Below are positions 16,102 to 24,840 of a stretch of 64,000 nucleotides of DNA, piece by piece. Position 1 is the first letter of the stretch, and each line of letters opens with the position of its first letter. Below the pieces are notes generated by a model. That model saw only the letters and a list, made by a program, of their open reading frames with translations. It was not told the origin of the DNA and ran no database searches. The position numbers were made by a program, and so were the translations under genes. The DNA comes from Pseudomonas sivasensis (GTDB lineage: Bacteria > Pseudomonadota > Gammaproteobacteria > Pseudomonadales > Pseudomonadaceae): contig NZ_JAAOWU010000010.1 of assembly GCF_013778505.1 (NCBI RefSeq), positions 1 to 64,000 on the forward strand, given 5' to 3'.

Positions 16102-18795
16102 ATGAAAAGCCAACCCGATGTCGCCCGTATGGCGGCCGAGGTAGTGACGCAGTTACCGGTGCCTTCGCGCCTCGGTATGCTGCGTTTCGAGCGGCTTAAT
16201 GAGGCAAGCTGGGCTCTCCTGTACCTTGACCCCAATTGCGAGCGCCAATTCGGCCTGCCTGCGGTCGAGTTGTGTGCCCTGCTCGGCACGCCCTACGCCA
16301 GCCTGATGGAACCCCAGGCCCGCTATCAACTGCACGACATCATCCAGCAGCAATTGACCCAGAGCCCTCATTACCTGGTGCGCTACACCCTGCACACCAG
16401 TGACGGCCCCCTGAGCCTGCTGGAAATGGGCGAAGCCTACAAACAACACAATCGCCATCTGCTGCGCGGCTACCTGATGGTGGTCGATGGTCTGTTCAGC
16501 GAGCTTCCCTTACCCGTCCCGACCGAGGATCTGGAAAGCCAGAACAGCCGCCTGCAAATCGCCCTGGAGCTGAACCAGCGCGCCCAGCAGGAGCAATTGC
16601 AGCACCTGGAACGAGTGCGCGCCCAGCAGGAACTGATCCTGTTGCTGGCCCGCCAGCGCTACACCGCCAACAATTCGCTTCAGGAAGCCGCCGAGCTGAT
16701 CACGCGCAGCGCCTGCGATATCTACCAGATCGACTGCGCCAGCATCTGGAACCTCGAAGACCAGCGCCTGGTGCCAATCTCGGCTTACCACCGCGACAAC
16801 CAACAGCACCATCTGCCCGAACCCATCGATGCCAGCCGCTTCCCGGATTATCTGGAAGCCTTGCAAAGCAGCCGCGCCATCGACGCCACCAACGCCATGC
16901 GCGATCCGCGCACCCGCGAAATGGCCGAGAATCTACGCAACAGAGACATCCACGCCATGCTCGATGCGAGCATCCGCGTCGACGGCCAAGTGGTCGGCGT
17001 ATTGTGCCTGGAGCAGTGCGGCAGCCCGCGTGACTGGCAGGCTGACGAGATCGCCTTCGCCGGCGAGCTCGCGGACCAGTTCGCGCAAGTGATCAACAAC
17101 CACAACCGCCGTACTGCCACCAGCGCCCTGCATTTGTTCCAGCGTGCGGTGGAGCAAAGCGCCAACGCCTTTCTGCTGGTCAATTGCGACGGCGTGGTGG
17201 AGTACGTCAACCCAAGCTTCACCGCGATCACCCAGTACAGCGCCGAAGAAGTCCACGGCCACCGCCTGGCGCAATTGCCCGCCCTGGAAAACCTCAGCGA
17301 ATTGCTGTTCGACGCCCCATCGAGCCTGGCCAAGAGCAACAGCTGGCAGGGCGAGTTCAAGAGCCGGCGCAAGAACCTCGAACCCTATTGGGGCCAGTTG
17401 TCGATTTCCAAGGTGTATGGCGACAACCGTGAGCTGACGCACTACATCGGCATCTACGAAGACATCACCCAGACCAAGCTCGCCCAGCAGCGCATCGAGC
17501 GTCTGGCGTATACCGACAACCTGACCAACCTGGGCAACCGCCCGGCGTTTATCCGCAACCTCGATGAACGCTTTGCACGCGACAGCGATAGCCCGATCAG
17601 CCTGTTGCTGGTAGACATCGACAACTTCAAACGCATCAACGACAGCCTTGGCCACCAGACCGGCGACAAGCTGTTGATCAGCCTGGCCCGCCGCCTGCGC
17701 AACAGCCTGAGTGCCAGCGGCAGCCTGGCGCGCTTTGCCAGTAACGAGTTTGCGGTGTTGCTGGACGACACCGACCTGGAAAGCGGCCAGCAGGTCGCCA
17801 GCCAATTGCTGGCGACGCTCGACAAACCGATGTTCGTCGACAACCAATTGATCAGCGTCACCGGTTCCGTGGGCCTGGCCTGCGCGCCGCTGCACGGGCG
17901 CGACCCGCAGACCCTGATGCGCAACGCCGGCCTCGCCCTGCACAAGGCCAAGGCCAACGGCAAACACCAGGTTCAGGTGTTTACAGAGGCGCTGAACGCC
18001 GAGGCCAGCTACAAGCTGTTCGTGGAAAATAACCTGCGGCGCGCCCTGACCCAGAACGAACTGGACGTGTTCTACCAGCCCAAGCTGTGCCTGCGCAGCG
18101 GCCGGTTGCTGGGCATGGAAGCGCTGCTGCGCTGGAATCACCCAGAAAAGGGCATGATCCGTCCCGATCAGTTCATCAGCGTGGCCGAAGAGACGGGGCT
18201 GATTATCCCAATCGGCAAATGGATCGCCCGCCAGGCCTGCCGCATGAGCAAGCAACTGAGCGCCGCCGGCATGGGCAACCTGCAGGTGGCGATCAACCTG
18301 TCACCCAAGCAGTTCTCCGACCCGGACCTGGTGGCCTCGATTGCCACAATCCTCAAGGAAGAAGAGCTGCCGGCCAACCTGCTGGAGCTGGAGCTGACCG
18401 AAGGCCTGCTGCTGGAAGCCACTGAAGACACGCGCCTGCAACTGGATCAGTTGAAGAGTTTTGGCCTGACCCTGGCCATGGACGACTTCGGTACTGGTTA
18501 CTCGTCGCTGAGCTACCTGAAAAAATTCCCCATCGACATCATTAAGATCGATCGCAGCTTTATCCATGAAATTCCGGACAACCAGGACGACATGGAAATC
18601 ACCTCGGCCGTGATCGCCATGGCTCACAACCTCAAGCTCAAGGTCGTGGCCGAAGGCATCGAGACCGCCGAGCAACTGGCGTTCCTGCGTCGGCATCGCT
18701 GCGACGTGGGCCAGGGCTACCTGTTCGACCGGCCAATCCCCGGCGCAGAGCTGCTTGAGAAGCTCAAACGCTACCCGCGCGGGCCAATCGCCTGA
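16102..18795 (+). CDS. dipA: Cyclic-di-GMP phosphodiesterase DipA (PAS/GAF-GGDEF-EAL)
   Basis: This 897-residue protein is predicted to hydrolyse c-di-GMP and so promote biofilm dispersal and motility. I used the ATG at 16102 (MKSQPDVARMAAEVV); an upstream in-frame start at 16015 adds unconserved residues. Order: an N-terminal PAS-like region (about 25-140), a coiled linker, a GAF-like domain (about 200-340), a PAS domain (about 345-465), a GGDEF domain (about 475-640) and an EAL domain (about 655-895). The GGDEF site is degenerate (ASNEF), so it should not make c-di-GMP. The EAL site is intact: MEALLRW, then DDFGTGYSSLSYLKKFPID. No membrane segment is seen. It follows aceEF and precedes msrA, as in P. 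aeruginosa from memory. Confidence 0.9.
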   Translation: MKSQPDVARMAAEVVTQLPVPSRLGMLRFERLNEASWALLYLDPNCERQFGLPAVELCALLGTPYASLMEPQARYQLHDIIQQQLTQSPHYLVRYTLHTSDGPLSLLEMGEAYKQHNRHLLRGYLMVVDGLFSELPLPVPTEDLESQNSRLQIALELNQRAQQEQLQHLERVRAQQELILLLARQRYTANNSLQEAAELITRSACDIYQIDCASIWNLEDQRLVPISAYHRDNQQHHLPEPIDASRFPDYLEALQSSRAIDATNAMRDPRTREMAENLRNRDIHAMLDASIRVDGQVVGVLCLEQCGSPRDWQADEIAFAGELADQFAQVINNHNRRTATSALHLFQRAVEQSANAFLLVNCDGVVEYVNPSFTAITQYSAEEVHGHRLAQLPALENLSELLFDAPSSLAKSNSWQGEFKSRRKNLEPYWGQLSISKVYGDNRELTHYIGIYEDITQTKLAQQRIERLAYTDNLTNLGNRPAFIRNLDERFARDSDSPISLLLVDIDNFKRINDSLGHQTGDKLLISLARRLRNSLSASGSLARFASNEFAVLLDDTDLESGQQVASQLLATLDKPMFVDNQLISVTGSVGLACAPLHGRDPQTLMRNAGLALHKAKANGKHQVQVFTEALNAEASYKLFVENNLRRALTQNELDVFYQPKLCLRSGRLLGMEALLRWNHPEKGMIRPDQFISVAEETGLIIPIGKWIARQACRMSKQLSAAGMGNLQVAINLSPKQFSDPDLVASIATILKEEELPANLLELELTEGLLLEATEDTRLQLDQLKSFGLTLAMDDFGTGYSSLSYLKKFPIDIIKIDRSFIHEIPDNQDDMEITSAVIAMAHNLKLKVVAEGIETAEQLAFLRRHRCDVGQGYLFDRPIPGAELLEKLKRYPRGPIA

Positions 18796-18867
18796 CAGCG
18801 CGGTAACACTCGGGCACACTGGCTGTCTGAATTCTTACCTTACTCAATCTGACTGAGAGGACTGATC

Positions 18868-19515
18868 ATGGTCTTGCGCTCGGAAATTCTGGTGAACAAA
18901 AACGTGTTGCCTACTCAAGAACAAGCGTTGCCTGGTCGTGAAACCCCGATGAATCTGCCGGAGACGCACTTCGTCAACGGCAACCCACTGCTCGGCCCGT
19001 TCGTCGATGACGTGGGTTTTGCCATCTTCGGCCTGGGCTGCTTTTGGGGTGCGGAGCGCAGGTTCTGGCAGCGCGAGGGCGTGGTCAGCACCGTGGTCGG
19101 CTACGCGGGCGGCTACACGCCGAACCCGACTTACGAAGAAGTTTGCTCCGGCCTGACCGGTCACAGTGAAGTGGTGCTGGTGGTTTATGACCAGGCCAAA
19201 GTGAAATACGAAGACCTGTTGAAGATGTTCTGGGAATTGCACAACCCAACTCAGGGCATGCGCCAGGGCAACGATATCGGCAGCCAGTACCGTTCGGTGG
19301 TCTATGCGACCACGCCTGAGCAATTGGCGGCGGCGAAGGCCAGTGCCGAGACTTATCAGCAAGAGCTGACCAAATCCGGCCTGGGTGCTATCACCACGGA
19401 AATCGAAGAAGCCCCAACGGTGTACTTCGCCGAGGCGTATCACCAGCAATACTTGGCGAAGAACCCGCAGGGCTACTGTGGGATCGGCGGGACCGGCGTG
19501 ACCTGCCCGATCTAA
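18868..19515 (+). CDS. msrA: Peptide-methionine (S)-S-oxide reductase MsrA
   Basis: This 215-residue enzyme reduces methionine-S-sulfoxide in proteins, repairing oxidative damage with thioredoxin as electron donor. The catalytic motif GCFWGAERRFW is clear, with active-site Cys58. Other family blocks are VGYAGG, GHSEVV and GSQYRS. The C-terminal HQQYLAKNPQGYCGIGGTGV carries a resolving cysteine. Length and N-terminal extension match the longer MsrA type found in enterobacteria and pseudomonads. It has its own short upstream region (72 bp after dipA) and is followed by a REPIN. Confidence 0.95.
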   Translation: MVLRSEILVNKNVLPTQEQALPGRETPMNLPETHFVNGNPLLGPFVDDVGFAIFGLGCFWGAERRFWQREGVVSTVVGYAGGYTPNPTYEEVCSGLTGHSEVVLVVYDQAKVKYEDLLKMFWELHNPTQGMRQGNDIGSQYRSVVYATTPEQLAAAKASAETYQQELTKSGLGAITTEIEEAPTVYFAEAYHQQYLAKNPQGYCGIGGTGVTCPI

Positions 19516-19533
19516 AGCCGACGTAGATCAAAA

Positions 19534-19623
19534 TGTGGGAGGGGGCTTGCCCCCGATAGCTGAATGTCAGTCAGTACATCTGTAGCTGACCCACCGCTAT
19601 CGGAGGCAAGCCCCCTCCCACAC
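19534..19623. repeat. REPIN (inverted REP pair) between msrA and rlmJ
   Basis: Two copies of the REP core (tgtgggagggggcttgcc) lie in inverted orientation about 90 bp apart end to end. It sits between the converging ends of msrA and rlmJ. The same family occurs at 30761, 35210 and 42679 in this window. Confidence 0.92.
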
Positions 19624-19640
19624 TTGATCAGCGCCGAGGA

Positions 19641-20477
19641 TTATTCGGCGATAAGCCAATCCATCTGCCACCCACCCTGGGTCTGGCCAAGCTTCTTGGA
19701 CAGCCACGGCAGCAGTTCACGCAATTCCTCTTCCAGACCCCAAGGCGGGTTGGCAATCGCCAGGCCCGAGCCCGTCAAGGTGTTGGGCGTGTCCAGCGGA
19801 TGCACCAGCAATTCCACACGCAGCAACTTCGGCGCACCGGTGCCGGCCAGGTCCTGGTAGAAGCGACGCAGCATGCGTTGATCCTTCACCGGGTACCAGA
19901 TCGCCGCGACGGTTTGGCGCATGCGGCTGACGGCTTCCTTGAGGGAGGCGGCGCAGCGTTGCATCTCGTCGAGCTTTTCAAACGGCGGGTCGATCAGCAT
20001 CAGCGCGCGTTTTTCCGGCACAGGCAGCAAGGCACGCGGCACATGCCAGCCTTCGCCCAAGTGCACTTTGACGCGGCGATCACCCTTCATATTGTCTTTG
20101 AGCAGCACGCCGTCCTCCGGGTGCTTTTCATTGAGCAACACGCGGTCCTGTGGGCGCGTGAGACGCCGCGCCAGTTCCGGCGAGCCAGGGTAGTAGCGTA
20201 ACTGACCGTCAGGATTCATCTCGTGCAGCACGCGCATGTAATCGGCAGTCAGCGGCGGCAGGTCGCTTTCGCCCCATAGGCGCGCGATGCCTTCCAGATA
20301 CTCACCCGTGCGATTGGCCTGGTCGCCTTGCAGGTCGTACAGACCAATCCCTGCGTGGGTGTCGAGGTAGGCGAACGGCTGCTCCTTGCGCGACATCAGG
20401 GCGATGAGGCGGGTCAAGGTCAGGTGTTTGAAGACATCGGCGTGGTTGCCGGCGTGAAAGGCGTGACGATAATTCAT
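19641..20477 (-). CDS. rlmJ: 23S rRNA (adenine(2030)-N6)-methyltransferase RlmJ
   Basis: This 278-residue, SAM-dependent methyltransferase modifies A2030 of 23S rRNA. The N terminus MNYRHAFHAGNHADVFKH is diagnostic of the RlmJ (YhiR) family. The SAM-binding region includes AYLDTHAGIGLYDL, and the catalytic motif appears as LMLIDPPFE (a DPPF/NPPF-type motif IV). The gene converges on msrA across a REPIN and is divergent from metY, with 174 bp between. This intergenic stretch (20478-20651) must hold both promoters. Confidence 0.92.
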   Translation of the reverse strand: MNYRHAFHAGNHADVFKHLTLTRLIALMSRKEQPFAYLDTHAGIGLYDLQGDQANRTGEYLEGIARLWGESDLPPLTADYMRVLHEMNPDGQLRYYPGSPELARRLTRPQDRVLLNEKHPEDGVLLKDNMKGDRRVKVHLGEGWHVPRALLPVPEKRALMLIDPPFEKLDEMQRCAASLKEAVSRMRQTVAAIWYPVKDQRMLRRFYQDLAGTGAPKLLRVELLVHPLDTPNTLTGSGLAIANPPWGLEEELRELLPWLSKKLGQTQGGWQMDWLIAE

Positions 20478-20651
20478 GGTTGCTCCTGCGCAGGGGGCGA
20501 AGTTTACCTTCTACGGGCGCAAAGGTGCAGGGCTGCATGCCAGGCGGTGCTTATGTCGTAAAAGCAGGACGGGGACTGAAAAAAATCTAAATGCTGGCGC
20601 CAAGGCGGATTTATTGTGGCCATCCACCATCCAGGGAGGTCAATAACAATC

Positions 20652-21929
20652 ATGAAAGACGCCACCATCGCACTGCACCACGCCTTCAAGTCGGACCCGA
20701 CCACCAAGGCCGTGGCCGTGCCGATCTACCAGAACGTCGCTTTCGAATTCGATAACGCCCAGCACGGTGCCGACCTGTTCAACCTCGACGTGCCCGGCAA
20801 TATCTACACGCGCATCATGAACCCCACCAATGATGTGTTGGAGCAACGCATCGCCGCCCTCGAAGGCGGTATTGCGGCACTGGCCGTGTCGGCCGGCAGC
20901 GCGGCCATTCACTATGCGATCCAGACCCTCACTCGCGCCGGCGACAATATCGTCACCACGCCACAGCTCTACGGCGGCACCTACACCCTGTTCGCCCACT
21001 TGCTGCCCAGCTTTGGCGTCGACGTACGCTTCGCCCGCGACGACAGCGCCGCGGCCATTGCCGAACTGATCGACGACAACACCAAGCTGGTGTATTGCGA
21101 AAGCATCGGCAACCCGGCGGGCAATATCATCGACATCGAAGCCCTGGCAGAGGTCGCCCATGCCCGCGGCGTGCCGCTGATGGTGGATAACACCGTGGCC
21201 ACACCGATCCTGTGCAAGCCGATCCAGTTCGGCGCCGACATTGTGGTGCACTCGCTGACCAAATACATCGGCGGCCATGGCAACTCCCTGGGCGGTGCGA
21301 TCGTCGACAGCGGCACCTTCCCCTGGACCCAATACCCGGAAAAATTCCCCGGCCTCAACCAGCCCGAGCCGGCTTACCACGGCGTGGTCTACACCGAAAG
21401 GTTCGGCCCCGCCGCCTTCATCGCCCGCGCGCGCACCGTCCCGTTGCGTAACACCGGCGCAGCACTGGCGCCCATGAACGCCTTCCTGCTGCTCCAGGGC
21501 CTGGAAACCCTGGCCCTGCGCATGGAGCGCCATACGGAAAATGCCCTCAAGGTCGCGCAATTCCTCCAAGGCCATGCCGATGTGGAATGGGTCAGCTATG
21601 CGGGGCTGCCGGATCACCCCCATCACGCATTGGCGCAGAAATACCTGCAAGGCAAACCCTCGGCGATCCTTTCATTCGGCCTGAAGGGCGGGTACGCGGC
21701 AGGTGTGCGCTTCTACGACGCCCTGCAAATCTTCAAACGCTTGGTGAATATCGGCGACGCCAAGTCCCTGGCCTGCCACCCCGCGTCCACCACCCATCGA
21801 CAAATGAACGAACAGGAACAGGCCAAGGCCGGCGTGAAGCCGGAGATGATTCGCCTGTCGGTAGGCATCGAGGCGATTGAAGATTTGATCGAGGACCTGC
21901 AACAGGCGCTGGGCTCAACTCAACTCTAA
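20652..21929 (+). CDS. metY: O-acetylhomoserine aminocarboxypropyltransferase (homocysteine synthase) MetY
   Basis: This 425-residue PLP enzyme makes homocysteine from O-acetyl- or O-succinyl-homoserine and sulfide, in methionine biosynthesis. I chose the ATG at 20652 (MKDATIALHHAFKSD), which matches the family; GGGAGG lies 13 bp upstream. Family blocks are YTRIMNPTNDVLEQRIAALE, the PLP lysine in VHSLTKYIGGHG and the C-terminal HPASTTHRQM. The last 15 bp overlap the end of the convergent DUF4123 gene, an unusually tight junction that may mark an insertion boundary. In PAO1, from memory, metY lies near selO rather than beside rlmJ. Confidence 0.9.
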   Translation: MKDATIALHHAFKSDPTTKAVAVPIYQNVAFEFDNAQHGADLFNLDVPGNIYTRIMNPTNDVLEQRIAALEGGIAALAVSAGSAAIHYAIQTLTRAGDNIVTTPQLYGGTYTLFAHLLPSFGVDVRFARDDSAAAIAELIDDNTKLVYCESIGNPAGNIIDIEALAEVAHARGVPLMVDNTVATPILCKPIQFGADIVVHSLTKYIGGHGNSLGGAIVDSGTFPWTQYPEKFPGLNQPEPAYHGVVYTERFGPAAFIARARTVPLRNTGAALAPMNAFLLLQGLETLALRMERHTENALKVAQFLQGHADVEWVSYAGLPDHPHHALAQKYLQGKPSAILSFGLKGGYAAGVRFYDALQIFKRLVNIGDAKSLACHPASTTHRQMNEQEQAKAGVKPEMIRLSVGIEAIEDLIEDLQQALGSTQL

Positions 21930-22640
21930 GGCCAGATATTCGGCCAACGCCCCATGGGTGACATCCGGCCGACGAGCGAAATAAGCGACCTTGTGCTGCA
22001 AGGTCGCCAACGTGAAGGCGGTGTACAGGTCGGGCCGCTGCTCTTGCAGCCACTGCAAGAGGTTGTCGATCAAGGTTTGCGGTGCTTGCTCTGCCAGGTG
22101 TGCCAAGAGCGATGCGGGGACTCGCCACCAAGGGCTGGTGTTGGCCTCGGTCGCAGGCCCCGTCGCGACCGTCAGCGGCTGGCCGTTGATCAAGTAGCGC
22201 TGGAACACCGGCAATACTTTTGCCGCCTCATCGCCTAGCCCCTGCAACATCGGCAGACACTGGGTGCCATCCCAGAATCGCAAAAACACTTCCTGGCCAT
22301 CCGGCAGATAGACCTTGGTCAAACTTTGGAGGTGCGCGATGACGACGTCTAACGGACTGGAAGATACCGCCAGCCACCCCCAATCCATTGTTTCAGTGGT
22401 TGCAGCCCATTCAAGAAAGGCGCTGTCAGGTTCGACGATGCCCAAGTAAGGCATGACCTCCTCCCATTCGGCGTAAGCCGTGCCTGTCCAAATTGATTGG
22501 GGCAGCGATGCGGCTGAGGTGGCTCGCCAGGCAGCAAGCGGATTGGCGTCGCTGGCAGCGCCCAACACCACGAAGAGCTGCTCATTGGGAAGCAGAGGGA
22601 ATTGTGTAAGCCAAGCGCTGGGGATCAACCGTTCAGACAT
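21915..22640 (-). CDS. DUF4123 type VI secretion adaptor/chaperone
   Basis: This 241-residue protein has the features of the DUF4123 family: an N-terminal block with LFVVLGAASD, the central WGWLAVSSSPLDVVIAHL segment and VFLRFWDGTQCLPML, which is close to the family RFYDPRVL-type block. DUF4123 proteins load cargo effectors onto a matching VgrG spike and normally sit between vgrG and the effector gene. Here it starts 15 bp after vgrG on the same strand, with AAAAGGAAG before the ATG, and ends inside the end of metY. No effector or immunity gene follows. It may serve an effector encoded elsewhere or be left over from a lost cassette. Confidence 0.8.
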   Translation of the reverse strand: MSERLIPSAWLTQFPLLPNEQLFVVLGAASDANPLAAWRATSAASLPQSIWTGTAYAEWEEVMPYLGIVEPDSAFLEWAATTETMDWGWLAVSSSPLDVVIAHLQSLTKVYLPDGQEVFLRFWDGTQCLPMLQGLGDEAAKVLPVFQRYLINGQPLTVATGPATEANTSPWWRVPASLLAHLAEQAPQTLIDNLLQWLQEQRPDLYTAFTLATLQHKVAYFARRPDVTHGALAEYLALELS

Positions 22641-22655
22641 GGGGATAACTTCCTT

Positions 22656-24671
22656 TTAAGGCTGAGCTGAATGAGCGATATCGCACTGCCCTCTCTTGCA
22701 GCGCTCACACTCTTCGCAAAAGGGAGCGCTACGCTTGAGGCTAGCCACCTGCACCAGGCTCAGGGGCGCGGGGATAACCGCCAACAGCTTCTCCTTCACT
22801 CCAGGCATCAACGGCGCTGCCACAGGAGCAGGACCACTTCCCAACTGAATCGGCACACTGCTGAAAATACCGCCCGCAGACAACGTGATCGACTGCCCTC
22901 CCGCCTGGATCGTCACGATGGCCCCCGCATCAATAACAACGCTTTGGCCTGCACCGATCTGAATGGTCAGCCCAGCCTTTACCTGCTGCGAGCCGCCGAT
23001 CACCAGGTGATCATCCTGCTTGAGTTCGGTGAGCCGATTGCCGTGAGTGATGCGCAGCTCTTCGCCTTGAAGCTCATGGTGCGACTCGCCCGCCACCCTG
23101 ATACGACGTTGATTGTCGACCTCCACCCGCTGGTCATGCAGCACGTGCTGGGTCCAGTCTCGCTGGGCGCGCAGGTAAATTTCCTCGGAGCCCTTGCGGT
23201 CTTCGATGCGCAGTTCGTTGTAGCCACCTCCACCGGGGCTGCTCCGACTGCGCAAGATGCTGCGGGTTTTGTCGGCCGGCAGGTCGAGGGGCAGCGATGT
23301 CGCAGCGTTGGGCAGGCAACCCACCACCAGCGGCATGTCCATATCACCATTGACGAACCCCACCAGCACTTCCATACCCACTCGCGGAATAAGCACCGCA
23401 CCATAGCGGTCATGGGCCCAACCGCTGGCGACACGCAGCCAGCAGCTGGAATGATCGTTGTGCTCCCCGGCTCGATCCCAGGCCAGTTGCACCTTGACCC
23501 GCCCGTATTCATCGCAGTGGATTTCACTGTCGGCGGGGCCAGTCACCACTGCGTTTTGATAACCCGCCAATGTCGGCCGCGGTTGCTCGGGCAAAGGCGG
23601 TCGGAAAATCACGTCCCACGGCGCAGCAACAAACTCGTTGCGATAACCCTGACGAAAATCGCCACCGGCGACCTCTGTCACCGCCTCCTCCAACACCTGG
23701 GGTTGCTTGCCTTCGTGAGTGACGTGAGTCACCAACCACAAGTCATTCCATGGATCACGCGGGTGACCGGTCAACGTAAGGAAATGGCCGCTGACCAATG
23801 CCGGCTCATCACCGCTGCCGCGGGCAATTCGATAGTCGCTACGGTGGCGCTCCAACCCCCGTTGCGCGAGGTACTTGCCATGGGACCGGTCGCAAAAGTG
23901 GCCGGGATAGCCCTGCGCCTCAAGACGTGGCAGCTGTTCGCTGGCCACGTCACTCTCCAGCACCAGGCTAGGTTTACGGAAATCGTAGTCACGCAGGTTG
24001 ACCCCCGTGGTGCGGGTTTCCAGTTGCACGGCAAAGCGCTTGATCGCGGGTGTATCCGCCACCATCCCTGAGCCTGGCATGTAGGGCGTTGGCTGATTGG
24101 GTTGGGCGAATACTGTTTGATCATCGCCAAATACCAGCAAGTGTCGTTCAGGCGAGTGCTGGAAGTGATAGTGAATCCCCTCCTCAGCACACAGCCGCTG
24201 AATGAACGACAAGTCGCTTTCAGCAAACTGCACGCAATACTCGCGCTCGGGGTAAACACCGCTCAGGTGAAATTCGAATTGATCGGCATGGACCCCCTGC
24301 TCCACCAGCACCTGCGTAACAATCTGCGGCACTGTTTGATGCTGGAAAATGCGCTGGTGACTGCTGTGGGCCAGGTAGGCCAATTGCGGCACAAGCTTGA
24401 TCTGATAACGCGTCAGGCGCCGCCCGGAGTCGCCCTGCGCCACCCGATAGACCAGGCCGTGGACGCCATGGCCGAGCTCATCGAAACGCAGAAAAACCTG
24501 GCGATGCAGCAAACTTTCCAGGTCGAGGTCAGGCTGCTCACTGACCAGTTCAAGGTCAAAACAATACGGCTGGCTGATGGCTTCCGCACCGTGAAACTCA
24601 AAGACGTTGAGTTCACTAGGCTCCCCGTCGAGGGTCAGGGTAAAAGCACTTTGATTGGCAGGAGCGAACAT
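22656..24671 (-). CDS. vgrG: Type VI secretion tip protein VgrG
   Basis: This 671-residue trimeric spike protein sits at the tip of the T6SS tube. The N-terminal gp27-like domain (about 1-370) includes YCVQFAESDLSFIQRLCAEE and GIHYHF, typical of VgrG. A gp5-like OB domain follows (CDEYGRVKVQLAWDR, then VASGWAHDRYGAVLIPRVG). The beta-helix with short repeats spans about 520-600. The C-terminal tail is unusual: CEECERCKRGQC puts cysteines at 652, 655, 658 and 663, which could bind a metal or dock an adaptor. No PAAR gene, sheath or baseplate genes are in the window, so this is an orphan vgrG island between metY and putP. Confidence 0.95.
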   Translation of the reverse strand: MFAPANQSAFTLTLDGEPSELNVFEFHGAEAISQPYCFDLELVSEQPDLDLESLLHRQVFLRFDELGHGVHGLVYRVAQGDSGRRLTRYQIKLVPQLAYLAHSSHQRIFQHQTVPQIVTQVLVEQGVHADQFEFHLSGVYPEREYCVQFAESDLSFIQRLCAEEGIHYHFQHSPERHLLVFGDDQTVFAQPNQPTPYMPGSGMVADTPAIKRFAVQLETRTTGVNLRDYDFRKPSLVLESDVASEQLPRLEAQGYPGHFCDRSHGKYLAQRGLERHRSDYRIARGSGDEPALVSGHFLTLTGHPRDPWNDLWLVTHVTHEGKQPQVLEEAVTEVAGGDFRQGYRNEFVAAPWDVIFRPPLPEQPRPTLAGYQNAVVTGPADSEIHCDEYGRVKVQLAWDRAGEHNDHSSCWLRVASGWAHDRYGAVLIPRVGMEVLVGFVNGDMDMPLVVGCLPNAATSLPLDLPADKTRSILRSRSSPGGGGYNELRIEDRKGSEEIYLRAQRDWTQHVLHDQRVEVDNQRRIRVAGESHHELQGEELRITHGNRLTELKQDDHLVIGGSQQVKAGLTIQIGAGQSVVIDAGAIVTIQAGGQSITLSAGGIFSSVPIQLGSGPAPVAAPLMPGVKEKLLAVIPAPLSLVQVASLKRSAPFCEECERCKRGQCDIAHSAQP

Positions 24672-24771
24672 CCGGTGTTTCTCTGCGAGGAGTAGGCGGT
24701 GGATTCTGCACCACTGTTTTGCACGGCAGAGCGCACGCCCGATAAATCAGCAACTCCCTACACACACGCGC

Positions 24772-24810
24772 AAAAAAAGGCCCGCCATCCGTAGGACGCG
24801 GGCCTTTTTT
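24772..24810 (-). terminator. Terminator downstream of putP
   Basis: A 7-bp GC stem, GGCCCGC/GCGGGCC, is flanked by A7 on the left and T6 on the right, so it works on both strands. On the minus strand it ends putP, whose stop is at 24841. It also isolates the vgrG promoter region (24672-24771) from putP read-through. Confidence 0.9.
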
Positions 24811-24840
24811 CAATTCGTAGAGCGCCTAACGCCCGGCGAA

